DNA of 20,067 bases from contig JANYCM010000182.1 in NCBI GenBank assembly GCA_025360285.1, forward strand, positions 1 to 20,067, read 5' to 3'. The stretch comes from Sphingomonadales bacterium. Lineage in GTDB: Bacteria; Pseudomonadota; Alphaproteobacteria; Sphingomonadales; Sphingomonadaceae. Below are positions 7,688 to 15,122 of this stretch, one piece after another. The translations under genes and the position numbers were made by a program. The stretch's first letter is position 1, and each line of letters begins with the position of its first letter. The notes beneath the pieces were generated by a model that did no database searches, was not told where the DNA came from, and saw only the letters and a list, made by a program, of their open reading frames with translations.

Positions 7688-8419
7688 TTATTTGCCGGCG
7701 CCCTCCTCGGCATGGACTTCGAACAGGGTCTCCATCTGGTCTTCCTCGGCACTGGAACAGGCACCGACGATCAGCGCCTCGTCACAGCCGTCGGCCAGGA
7801 TATAGGCATGGCCCATGGTCGAATCGATATAAATGGCTTCACCCTGATCAAGAGTGATCACATCGTAGAATTCGGTGTGGATTTCCACTTTGCCCTCGAT
7901 CACATAGAACCATTCCTCACCGGAATGGCGCACCAGATCGCCAAATTCCTCAACAGTCTTGGCGCGCACCCGGCTGACGATCGGCACCATCCGCTTGCGC
8001 CGCAATTCGGCGCAAAGATAATAATAATCGTAATTCTTGGTGTTGATCTGCACCGCCCGGTCGAGCGTGCCAACGCTTTGCCGCGCCATGACGCGCTGGG
8101 TTTCGACACTGTCCTCAGGCTCGGCAAACAGTTCCGACATGCGCATGTTGAGCCGCTCGCCAAGCTGCTGCAACTTGTCATAGGTCAGCGTCAGCCGGTC
8201 ATGTTCAACCTTGGACAGGGTCGAAAACGGAATGCCAGTGCGTTCACTCATCTGCTTGAGCGTCCAGCCGTTGCGGACCCGCAGCGCGCGCAGCAACGAA
8301 CCCAACGTGGGCTTGGCCGGCTTGGCGACCCGGCCGCGCGGCTTGGCGGCGGCGCGCTTTGCCACGGGCTTGGCCGGCACGGCGGGAATGGCAAGATCAG
8401 ACAGGGCAATCACCTTCAT
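7688..8419 (-). CDS. XRE-family helix-turn-helix regulator with C-terminal cupin domain
   Basis: A 243-residue cytoplasmic regulator. Residues 12-38 are a basic tail made mostly of Ala, Lys, Pro and Arg (VPAKPVAKRAAAKPRG and on). The XRE helix-turn-helix spans about 39-98 (LGSLLRALRVRNGWTLKQMS, then RTGIPFSTLSKVEHDRLTLT). A cupin barrel spans about 140-236, with RHSGEEWFYVIEGKVEI (164-180) and GHAYI (203-207) supplying the family's His/Glu metal- or ligand-binding positions. Regulators of this build (PuuR/SutR-like) usually sense amino acids or related small molecules and control neighbouring catabolic genes. It lies 88 bp downstream of the peptide-catabolism genes and 82 bp upstream of the synthetase, all on the same strand, so it could control either or both. 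No other Met codon lies before residue 58, so the ATG at 8419 is the likely start, although it lacks a clear Shine-Dalgarno. Confidence 0.92.
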   Translation of the reverse strand: MKVIALSDLAIPAVPAKPVAKRAAAKPRGRVAKPAKPTLGSLLRALRVRNGWTLKQMSERTGIPFSTLSKVEHDRLTLTYDKLQQLGERLNMRMSELFAEPEDSVETQRVMARQSVGTLDRAVQINTKNYDYYYLCAELRRKRMVPIVSRVRAKTVEEFGDLVRHSGEEWFYVIEGKVEIHTEFYDVITLDQGEAIYIDSTMGHAYILADGCDEALIVGACSSAEEDQMETLFEVHAEEGAGK

Positions 8420-8440
8420 TGATCAATATCCGGCCAATAT
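8418..8440. promoter_or_regulatory. Palindrome and 11 bp-spaced direct repeat over the regulator start
   Basis: The palindrome ATTGATCAAT (8418-8427) overlaps the regulator's start codon. On the plus strand CAATAT occurs twice, at 8424-8429 and 8435-8440, exactly one helical turn apart. Such phasing is common in autoregulatory operators of XRE-type proteins. The repeats are seen directly; binding is inferred. Confidence 0.35.
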
Positions 8441-8507
8441 GAACGATGACCATGCGCCTTTCACCAGAATTTTGGCAAAGGAGCAATAACGCCTCGTCCC
8501 GGCCGCG

Positions 8508-9695
8508 TCAGGCGGTCAGCCCGGCGTGGGCCGCGGCATCCTGAACCGCCTTGAAATTGGCGCGCATGTCCTTCCGGTTGCTGCCATCGGTGTTGACCAA
8601 TATGGCGACGCTGGTCTTTTCGGCGGGAAAGCTTCGCAGGTCCGACACAAAGCCGAAGATGCCGCCGGAATGGCCCACGGTCGGATGGCCCTCGAAACTG
8701 TCCATGAACAGGCCAAAGCCATAATTCACCGGCGTCTTCGGGGCATTCGGTGCCTGCACAACCATGGGAATGCTGCCATCCTTCAACCGGCCGGGCGTCA
8801 TCATCAGCGTCAATGAATCAGTCGAAACCACGCGGCCACCGAGCAGCGCCGCGTGCCAGCGGCACAGATCGCCGGTGGTCGAACGGATATTGCCGGCGGC
8901 ACCCGGATAGGTCATCGCCATATAGGCGGCATTGTCCCAGCCGGTTTCCGACCCCTTGTGCCCGGAATAGCCCGACGCGCGGTGCGGCACGACGACGGCG
9001 GTATCATCAACAGCGGTGTCGGCCAGCCCCGCCGGCGTGAACAGCCGGCGCTGGAAGAACGCCGGCCAGGGTTCACCCGCCGCCTTTTCGATGACCAGGC
9101 CGAGCAGCACAAAGGCGGTATTGCTGTAATCCCATTCGGTGCCCGGTTCATGGGCGAACAACGGATCGGTATGCGCCAGCATGTCGGCGAGCAGCGCCTT
9201 GGAATCATAATCGATCCGCGCCGATTGCAGGAACGCCTCGGGCGGCTTGCGGTTGGTGTAATTGCCCAGGCCCGAGGTGTGGTTGAGCATCTGGCGCAGG
9301 GTGATTTCGCCGGCGCGCGGCACATCGGGCAGGAATTTCGCCAATTTGTCATCGACCGACAATTTGCCATCCTGCTGCAGCAGGCAGATCGCCGCGCCGG
9401 TGAATTGCTTGGTGATCGAACCGATGCGGAAGACGCTGTCCGGCGTCACCGGGGTGCCGGTTTCGATATTGGCCAGGCCATAGCCGCGGGCATGGACGAC
9501 CTTGCCGGCCTTCATCACCGTCAGCGACATGCCGGGGACCTGGTGCTCGGCGGCAAGTTTCGTCGCCAGCGCATCGACCGCCGCCCATTTTCCCGGCGCC
9601 GTACCGGGCACCTTGCCGCGTGCCGCCGTGGCCAGCAGGGCGGCGCCGGCAAGTGCCAGCGTGCCGCGACGATTGAAAGTCAGCGCTTCGGTCAT
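8508..9695 (-). CDS. Tat-exported S12-family serine hydrolase (beta-lactamase fold, D-peptidase type)
   Basis: A 395-residue serine hydrolase of the class C beta-lactamase/D-aminopeptidase clan. The leader FNRRGTLALAGAALLATAA carries a twin-arginine (RRG-L) signal, suggesting folded export to the periplasm. Catalytic motifs are S93-I-T-K96 (nucleophile and general base), Y190-S-N192 and HSGG in VGHSGGIFGF near residue 350, the KTG equivalent. The family includes D-aminopeptidases and alkaline D-peptidases as well as esterases and carboxypeptidases; the neighbouring N-acyl-D-amino-acid deacylase makes a D-peptidase plausible. The ATG at 9695 is chosen because AAAGGA lies 7 bp before it; an in-frame GTG at 9719 would add eight residues within the upstream gene. 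It follows that gene's stop by 4 bp and is the last enzyme gene of the run. It is not a recent duplicate of the hydrolase at 11333-12916, since sequence and length differ. Confidence 0.87.
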   Translation of the reverse strand: MTEALTFNRRGTLALAGAALLATAARGKVPGTAPGKWAAVDALATKLAAEHQVPGMSLTVMKAGKVVHARGYGLANIETGTPVTPDSVFRIGSITKQFTGAAICLLQQDGKLSVDDKLAKFLPDVPRAGEITLRQMLNHTSGLGNYTNRKPPEAFLQSARIDYDSKALLADMLAHTDPLFAHEPGTEWDYSNTAFVLLGLVIEKAAGEPWPAFFQRRLFTPAGLADTAVDDTAVVVPHRASGYSGHKGSETGWDNAAYMAMTYPGAAGNIRSTTGDLCRWHAALLGGRVVSTDSLTLMMTPGRLKDGSIPMVVQAPNAPKTPVNYGFGLFMDSFEGHPTVGHSGGIFGFVSDLRSFPAEKTSVAILVNTDGSNRKDMRANFKAVQDAAAHAGLTA

Positions 9696-9699
9696 CGGA

Positions 9700-11328
9700 T
9701 CATCCTTTGCTGGGAACACATTGGTGGCGCAGCACGGTGCCGCTGCGCGCCGGCATCATCATGCCATCGGCAAAAGCCAATTGGCCGTTGACCAGCACCG
9801 TCTCGATGCCTTTGGGCGCCGCCGTCGGGTGCTGCCAATCGGCGACATCGTCGATCGTGGCATAGTCGAACACCACGACATCGGCGTGCATCCCTGGTTT
9901 GATGAAGCCGCGATCGGCCAGCCCCATGCGCGTCGCCGGCCAGCCAGTCATCTTGCGCACGGCGGTTTCAAGGCTGATCACCGGCCGTCGTTTCACATAT
10001 TCGGCGATCAACCGCACGGCATTGGCATAGGACCGCGGATGCGGCAGACCGATGGCATCGATATCGCCATAGCGCAGCGTCGATGCGGCATCGCTGCCGA
10101 TGCTGACGAACGGTGCCTTTACCGCCAGTTCGATGTCGGGTTCATTCATCTGGAAATACAGGCCATAAGCGCGGTTCGGCACGCCGGCGAGCAGCGCGTC
10201 CCAGGCGACGTCTTCGGGATCCATATGCTCGGCGCGGGCGATGTCGCCGATCATCCGGTAGCGATATTTGTCCCAGCGCTCGCTATAGGCATTGGCCAGC
10301 ATGACATGGTCCCAGCCGCCCGAGGCCATGACCAGATTGGACCAGCCCGGTTGCGAACCAGCGGCAACCTCGGCCTTCAGCCGCTTGCGGATTTCGGGAT
10401 CACGCAGCCGCGCCAGCCCCGGTTCACCGCCATCCGCCCATACCCAGTTCGGCACGGTGATATCCAGCCCGGTGCCGCCAGCCTGATACAGATACATGTC
10501 GGCCGCAATATCCACACCGCGGGCACGGGCGGCGGCGATGGCGGCGAGGCCGGCGGGCATGATCTTGCCGGCAAGCGGTGCCCAGGCGGCCTTCAGATGG
10601 TAGATTTCAACCTTGGCGCCGCTGTTTTCGCCGATCGCTATGGCTTCGTTGATCGCCTTTACCAGATCCTTGCCTTCATCGCGCATGTGCGTCGAATAAA
10701 AGCCGCCACACGCGCCCGCCGGTTTGGCCAGCGCCGTCACGGTGGCGGTATCGATATAGCTCATCGGCGGATAGATCAGCGCCGATGTAACGCCGAAGAC
10801 GCCCTCGTGCATCGCCGTTGTTACCATCGCCTGCATGGCGGCAAGCTGCGCGGGGGTCGGCGACCCGGCCTTTTCGCCCATCACCGCGACCCAAGGCTGG
10901 ACGATGCTGTAGGATGTGCCGAAATTTAGCGCGATTCCCTGCTTTTGCAGCGTGTCGAAATAGCCGGCGATCTTGCCGGCGTCGACGGGCGTGCCGCCTT
11001 CGCCGGCGATCAGCGTCGTGACGCCCATGCGCAGCTTGTTTTCGCCGGCGCCGGGTTTCAGCATCGCCTCCCCTGATTGGTCCATCATGTCGATAAAGCC
11101 GGGGGCAATAATGCGCCCGCTGGCATCGATTTCCTTGGTGCCATGACCCCTGACCATGCCGACCGCGACAATGCGCCCGGCTGTGATGGCGACATCGCCG
11201 GCAAAGCCCGGCTTGCCCGTGCCATCGATCACGGTGCCGTGGCGGATGACGATATCATAGGCCGGCGGCGGCGCGGCCCCGCCAAGGGCGGTCGCCAGCA
11301 GCAACAGGGCAATCGGCCGGACCATCAT
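9700..11328 (-). CDS. N-acyl-D-amino-acid deacylase-like amidohydrolase, exported
   Basis: A 542-residue amidohydrolase-superfamily protein. A Sec signal peptide (MMVRPIALLLLATALGGAA) is followed by the family's opening (YDIVIRHGTVIDGTGKPGFAGDVAI), then the TIM barrel and the closing beta-sandwich strand (KPGMHADVVVFDYATI). Family positions that are kept are His214 (STHMRDEG), His244 (IYHLK) and Asp413 (SIGSDA). The first metal motif, normally GFIDVHTH, reads GFIDMMDQ, so both histidines are replaced (Met82, Gln84), and the usual metal Cys is Glu110 (GEGG). True D-aminoacylases cut N-acyl groups from D-amino acids using zinc held mainly by the Cys and the two later His. This protein is therefore a divergent branch whose metal site and substrate may differ. 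It lies between two serine hydrolases with 4 bp gaps either side, clearly in one transcript. The start is either of two adjacent ATGs. Confidence 0.85.
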   Translation of the reverse strand: MMVRPIALLLLATALGGAAPPPAYDIVIRHGTVIDGTGKPGFAGDVAITAGRIVAVGMVRGHGTKEIDASGRIIAPGFIDMMDQSGEAMLKPGAGENKLRMGVTTLIAGEGGTPVDAGKIAGYFDTLQKQGIALNFGTSYSIVQPWVAVMGEKAGSPTPAQLAAMQAMVTTAMHEGVFGVTSALIYPPMSYIDTATVTALAKPAGACGGFYSTHMRDEGKDLVKAINEAIAIGENSGAKVEIYHLKAAWAPLAGKIMPAGLAAIAAARARGVDIAADMYLYQAGGTGLDITVPNWVWADGGEPGLARLRDPEIRKRLKAEVAAGSQPGWSNLVMASGGWDHVMLANAYSERWDKYRYRMIGDIARAEHMDPEDVAWDALLAGVPNRAYGLYFQMNEPDIELAVKAPFVSIGSDAASTLRYGDIDAIGLPHPRSYANAVRLIAEYVKRRPVISLETAVRKMTGWPATRMGLADRGFIKPGMHADVVVFDYATIDDVADWQHPTAAPKGIETVLVNGQLAFADGMMMPARSGTVLRHQCVPSKG

Positions 11329-11332
11329 AAGC

Positions 11333-12916
11333 TCACTTTCCTCGCGGCACGAATTCCAGATCCTGATAATCGAAGCTGAAATCGGCGATCGGCGACACCG
11401 CCGACATCAGGATGCGCTCCACCCCGCCGGCGGGCGTCGTGGTGAAGCGCACATAGGCCGGTTCGATCGAGACATCGTGCCAGCGCGCGATGAACGTGTC
11501 ACCGGTATAGGGCACCAGCGTGCCGACCATCCCCGGCGTGCGGCGGAAATCGATGCTCAGCGCGCCGGCCGGATCAAGGCTGATCGTCATGCCGCCATAC
11601 CAGGGGTCCCGATAGTCCCCGACATAGGCCGCCAGCGGCAGCGACGGCGGCGTGACATGCGCCGGGGTGGCAGCCGCCGTCAGCGCCGCCACGGCATTCT
11701 TGTTGCGTTCCACGCCCAGGTCATGGATCGCCTTGCCCCAATCGGTCGGCTTTACCCCGAGATAATGATCGAGCAGCACCAGTTGCAGCGACTGGATGAC
11801 TTCGGAATCCATGCTGTTCTGCATGATGATGAAGCCGGTGTCGCGGCCGGGCACCATGACCAGCCGAGTGACGAAGCCGAAGGTGCCGCCGGTATGCGCG
11901 ACGATGCGCTCACCGTGATAATCCTGCACGCCCCAGCCCAGCGCATAGCCGGCAAATTGCGGCACCGTCGGCCCCGTCACATCGGTCTTGAAGACGATCG
12001 GCGTCGGCGTCACCACCGTCCACATTTCGCGCGACGCGGCTTCGCTCCAGAGTCTTTTGTCATTGGGGGATTTGCCATCGGCCAGCTTGCCGTGCGCCAG
12101 TTGCACGCCGATCCAGCGCACCATGTCATTGGCGCTGCTCATGATACCGCCGGCGGGATAGGCGTTGGGCGACAGGCCGGTTTTTTCGTCCATCACAGTC
12201 TGTGCGCCCAGGCCAACGGCGGGCGGCCCCAGCCGTTCGTGCGGCTGGGCGCGATCGGGGTTCAGCCAGCGCGACGGCTCATCAGTTGTCGAATGCGCCA
12301 TGCCGGCGGGGCGCAGCAACCGGGCGCGGACAAAATCCTCCCAGCTTTGGCCGCTGACGCGTTCGATGACGATGCCGGCGACGGTGTAGAGCAGATTGTC
12401 ATAGGCAAATTGCGTGCGGAAACTGGTCTGCGGCTTCAGATAGCGCAGCGCCAGCAGCACTTCGGCGCGGCTGTGATCGGTGCGCGGAATGAAGGTCAGG
12501 TCACCGGCGCCCAGCCCCAGCCCGCTGCGATGGACAAGTAGGTCGCGGATGGTGAATTCGCGCGTGACCCAGGGGTCGGCCATGCGGAATTCGGGCAAAT
12601 GATCGATAACCTTGTCATCCCAGCCGATCTTGCCTTCTTCAACCAGCAGCGCCAGCGCGGCGGTGGTGAAGGCCTTGCTGACCGATCCCATCTGGAACAG
12701 CGTGTCGGCATCGATCTTGTCGGTGCCGCCCAGCCGTTTGACGCCATAGCCCTTGGCCAAGGTCACCTTGCCATGTTCGACAATGCCGATGGCGACGCCC
12801 GGCGTGCCGGACCGGGCCAAAATGGCATTGACCTGCGCATCAAGGTCTTTCGGCGGCGCGGCCAGCACCGGCGCGGCGAGCCACAGGGCAAATAGAGCGA
12901 TGCCGGCGCGGGTCAT
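11333..12916 (-). CDS. Sec-exported S12-family serine hydrolase with C-terminal extension
   Basis: A 527-residue periplasmic or secreted hydrolase. A Sec signal peptide (MTRAGIALFALWLAAPVLA) precedes a beta-lactamase-fold domain (about 25-390) with S78-V-S-K81 (nucleophile and lysine), Y172-D-N174 and HTGG in VAHTGGTFGF as the third motif. The last 100 residues or so (from LPLAAYVGDYRDPWYGG) form a beta-rich domain like DUF3471, a common tail on such enzymes. Clan members cleave peptides with D-residues, esters or beta-lactams, and sequence alone does not say which. The ATG at 12916 overlaps the transporter stop as ATGA (12913-12916), so the longer open frame (to 12949) is rejected. It precedes the deacylase gene by 4 bp. 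Confidence 0.87.
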   Translation of the reverse strand: MTRAGIALFALWLAAPVLAAPPKDLDAQVNAILARSGTPGVAIGIVEHGKVTLAKGYGVKRLGGTDKIDADTLFQMGSVSKAFTTAALALLVEEGKIGWDDKVIDHLPEFRMADPWVTREFTIRDLLVHRSGLGLGAGDLTFIPRTDHSRAEVLLALRYLKPQTSFRTQFAYDNLLYTVAGIVIERVSGQSWEDFVRARLLRPAGMAHSTTDEPSRWLNPDRAQPHERLGPPAVGLGAQTVMDEKTGLSPNAYPAGGIMSSANDMVRWIGVQLAHGKLADGKSPNDKRLWSEAASREMWTVVTPTPIVFKTDVTGPTVPQFAGYALGWGVQDYHGERIVAHTGGTFGFVTRLVMVPGRDTGFIIMQNSMDSEVIQSLQLVLLDHYLGVKPTDWGKAIHDLGVERNKNAVAALTAAATPAHVTPPSLPLAAYVGDYRDPWYGGMTISLDPAGALSIDFRRTPGMVGTLVPYTGDTFIARWHDVSIEPAYVRFTTTPAGGVERILMSAVSPIADFSFDYQDLEFVPRGK

Positions 12917-14034
12917 GCCGGCTGCGCCACAAGCCGGCGGCCGTGCCACAGCCGCCAGAGGCCGATGGTCATCAAGGGCAGCACATAGACGGCCAGAAAC
13001 GCCCAGGACAGGAAGCGATAGCCCTTCGCAATCAGCTCGACGAGGCCAAAGCGATCGGCCAGGAAGACCGCGCCGACCAGCACTGTCATCGACACCAGCA
13101 AGCGCAATCTGATGCCGAAGCGCTGTGGCCCCAGCACCCCGGCAAGCCGTTCGTTGAAGGCATTCAGGGACCCGGTGCCGCTTTCCAGCAGCGCGGCAAA
13201 GATCATCGCCTGAAAGGCAAAGCGGAACACCGGCAGGTTCAGGCGTTCAAGCAGGAAATCCGACGGCAACAGCGCGCCCGTGATGTCTGGCCAGGCCGCC
13301 ATCGACACGAAGAACAGCAGCGCCGGTGCCATCGCCAAGGGCCCCGCCAGCAGCCCGGCGGTGATGGCATCGCGGCTGTTCCGGAAATGCCGCACAATCG
13401 GCAGGATCGCGACGGCACCGACGATGTTGTAGCCCGAATAGGTCAGGCCAGCCATCGCCCAGCCGGGGCCGACCTCGCCGCTGCCAAACGCCGTCAGAAT
13501 ACGGCCGCCAAAATTGGTCAGCGCCAGCACCAGGAAGACGCCATAAACCGCGTAAAGCAGAAAGGAGACCCATTTGAACAGGCCTTCGACGGCTTCATTG
13601 CCCAAGGTCGTGAAGCCGGCGATCCCGGCCACAAGCAACAACGTGCCGATGATCGGCGGCCAGCCGAACAGTGCCTGGCCGACGGCACCGGCCGCGGCGC
13701 CGAACACCGCCAGCACCAGCAGCAGCAGCAAGATGAAGCCGATCTCGAAGGTCCACCAGCCCGGCCCGAGCAACGCCCGGAAGAAATCACGGTAATTGAG
13801 GCTGCCGGTCGCGCGGGCAAACAGGAAGGTTGCGGCACAGACCAGGCTCCAGATCAGCGCCGCCAGCCCCATGCCGATGACGCCGCCCCAGGGGCCGCTC
13901 GGCAGGAAGAATTCGGCGAGTTCACGCCCCGTCGCATAGCCGCCGCCGATGACCACCGCCTTGAAGGCAAAGCCGGGCAGCAGATAGCGCTGAAACCAGG
14001 TCGAAGGCCCGGCCCCGGCGCCTAGGCCAGACAT
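12913..14034 (-). CDS. YkvI-like membrane transporter
   Basis: A 373-residue integral membrane protein with about ten hydrophobic helices and no signal peptide. It opens with FKAVVIGGGYATGRELAEFFLP, a glycine-rich unwound first helix characteristic of the LeuT/APC fold, where substrate and sodium sit; this matches the YkvI family of uncharacterised membrane proteins. The start overlaps the DgcN-like gene by 13 bp and the stop overlaps the following serine hydrolase by 4 bp, so it is translationally coupled on both sides. From context it most likely carries amino acids or short acylated amino acids from the periplasm into the cytoplasm. The family call is moderately sure; the substrate is inference. 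Confidence 0.72.
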   Translation of the reverse strand: MSGLGAGAGPSTWFQRYLLPGFAFKAVVIGGGYATGRELAEFFLPSGPWGGVIGMGLAALIWSLVCAATFLFARATGSLNYRDFFRALLGPGWWTFEIGFILLLLLVLAVFGAAAGAVGQALFGWPPIIGTLLLVAGIAGFTTLGNEAVEGLFKWVSFLLYAVYGVFLVLALTNFGGRILTAFGSGEVGPGWAMAGLTYSGYNIVGAVAILPIVRHFRNSRDAITAGLLAGPLAMAPALLFFVSMAAWPDITGALLPSDFLLERLNLPVFRFAFQAMIFAALLESGTGSLNAFNERLAGVLGPQRFGIRLRLLVSMTVLVGAVFLADRFGLVELIAKGYRFLSWAFLAVYVLPLMTIGLWRLWHGRRLVAQPA

Positions 14035-15077
14035 GCGGCCACCAGGCGTTCAAAGCTTTTGGCAAAGGCCGGCCCGCCGCGGATCGGGTCGGCGACCGGC
14101 AACCCGGTTTCGCGTTCGGCGGCCAGCATCACCGTCTCGGCTTCCTCGTCCGACAGGTCAGCGGTGTTGAAGCTGATCCCGGCGCAGCGGATGCGCGGGT
14201 TGGTCAGCCCGCCAATGCGCAGATTGAGCGCGATGGCATCCGGCAAGGACGGCACTTTATAGCCGGCGGTGCCCAGGATGTCGGTGCGATAGGGTTCATG
14301 GCACATGACGATGACATCGGGCTGGCTGCCGTGCAGCAGGCCCATCGAAACACCGGCATATGAGGGGTGGAACAGCGCGCCCTGGCCTTCGATGACATCC
14401 CAGTGATCGGGTGCCGCATCGGGCGACAGGGTTTCAGCGGCACCCGAGATGAAATCGGCGACGACCGAATCAATCGGAATGCCGGCACCGGCGATCATGA
14501 TGCCGGTCTGCCCGGTGGCGCGAAAGTCGGTGGCCACACCGGCAGCGCGGAAGGCCCTGGCCAGCGCCAAGGCGGTATATTTCTTGCCCAGCGCGCAATC
14601 GGTGCCCACCGTCAACAGGCGCTTGCCGCTGCGTTTCCGCCCATCCCCCACCGGCAGATTGGCCGGCGGGCGGCGCACATCGATCACCCGGCGCCCCGTG
14701 CGCGCCACGGCAGCCTTCAAGGCGGGCACATCGTCAACGCTGGAATGCATGCCGCTGATGATGTCCAGGCCGGCTTCCAGCGCTTCAACCAGCATCGGCA
14801 CCCATTGCGGCACAATCTGGCCACCCTGGGCGGCAACGCCGATGACAAAGCCGCGCGCGCCGGCGGCATAGGCCTGCGCCGGCGTCCGCCGCGGCAGGCC
14901 CACACTCACTGTCGCTTCGGGCAGGGCGCATTCCACAAGGCACAGTTCGGGGGCCCAATCCTTCAAGCCGAACGCCGTCTTGGCATAGCGCGGCGCGGTC
15001 GTGTCACCCAGGAACAGCGCATAGGGCCGTGGCAGGTCGATCATCTTGGCCTCGGGAACTCGGAACTGGATCGTCAT
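14022..15077 (-). CDS. DUF1611 / DgcN-like protein (D-amino-acid catabolism)
   Basis: A 351-residue soluble protein. The N-terminal half is a Rossmann-like domain (LFLGDTTAPRYAKTAFGL near 21-38). The C-terminal half has a P-loop-like GTDCALGKKYT (158-168), ATGQTGIMIAG (187-197) and EGQGALFHPSY (230-240), the signatures of DUF1611. Members of this family are associated with D-glutamate catabolism: DgcN is described as an N-acetyltransferase acting on D-Glu, working with the racemase DgcA of the enolase superfamily. In other genomes relatives sit next to dipeptide epimerases. Here no DgcA gene is visible in the window, while D-peptide-type hydrolases surround the gene. The ATG at 15077 has AGGA 6 bp upstream. 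It overlaps the transporter by 13 bp. The fold family is secure; the reaction on this substrate is inferred. Confidence 0.82.
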   Translation of the reverse strand: MTIQFRVPEAKMIDLPRPYALFLGDTTAPRYAKTAFGLKDWAPELCLVECALPEATVSVGLPRRTPAQAYAAGARGFVIGVAAQGGQIVPQWVPMLVEALEAGLDIISGMHSSVDDVPALKAAVARTGRRVIDVRRPPANLPVGDGRKRSGKRLLTVGTDCALGKKYTALALARAFRAAGVATDFRATGQTGIMIAGAGIPIDSVVADFISGAAETLSPDAAPDHWDVIEGQGALFHPSYAGVSMGLLHGSQPDVIVMCHEPYRTDILGTAGYKVPSLPDAIALNLRIGGLTNPRIRCAGISFNTADLSDEEAETVMLAAERETGLPVADPIRGGPAFAKSFERLVAACLA

Positions 15078-15122
15078 GCGAAATCCTGAAAATGGCAGCG
15101 CCTGTAACTACCGGGCCTGAAA

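Noticed and set aside
8490..8514. Inverted repeat CGCCT...AGGCG over the stop of the last hydrolase gene, considered as an operon terminator.
   Set aside because: The stem is only 5 bp with a 15-base loop and is followed by TTATT rather than a run of T; too weak to call.
9502..10929. A 475-codon plus-strand open frame opposite the deacylase-like gene.
   Set aside because: It is a shadow of the real minus-strand gene, with low-complexity composition and no signal, motif or ribosome site.
8508..12916. The two S12 hydrolases considered as beta-lactamase resistance genes.
   Set aside because: They have the SxxK/YxN/HxGG pattern of the wider clan and sit in a catabolic operon; nothing points to beta-lactam hydrolysis specifically.
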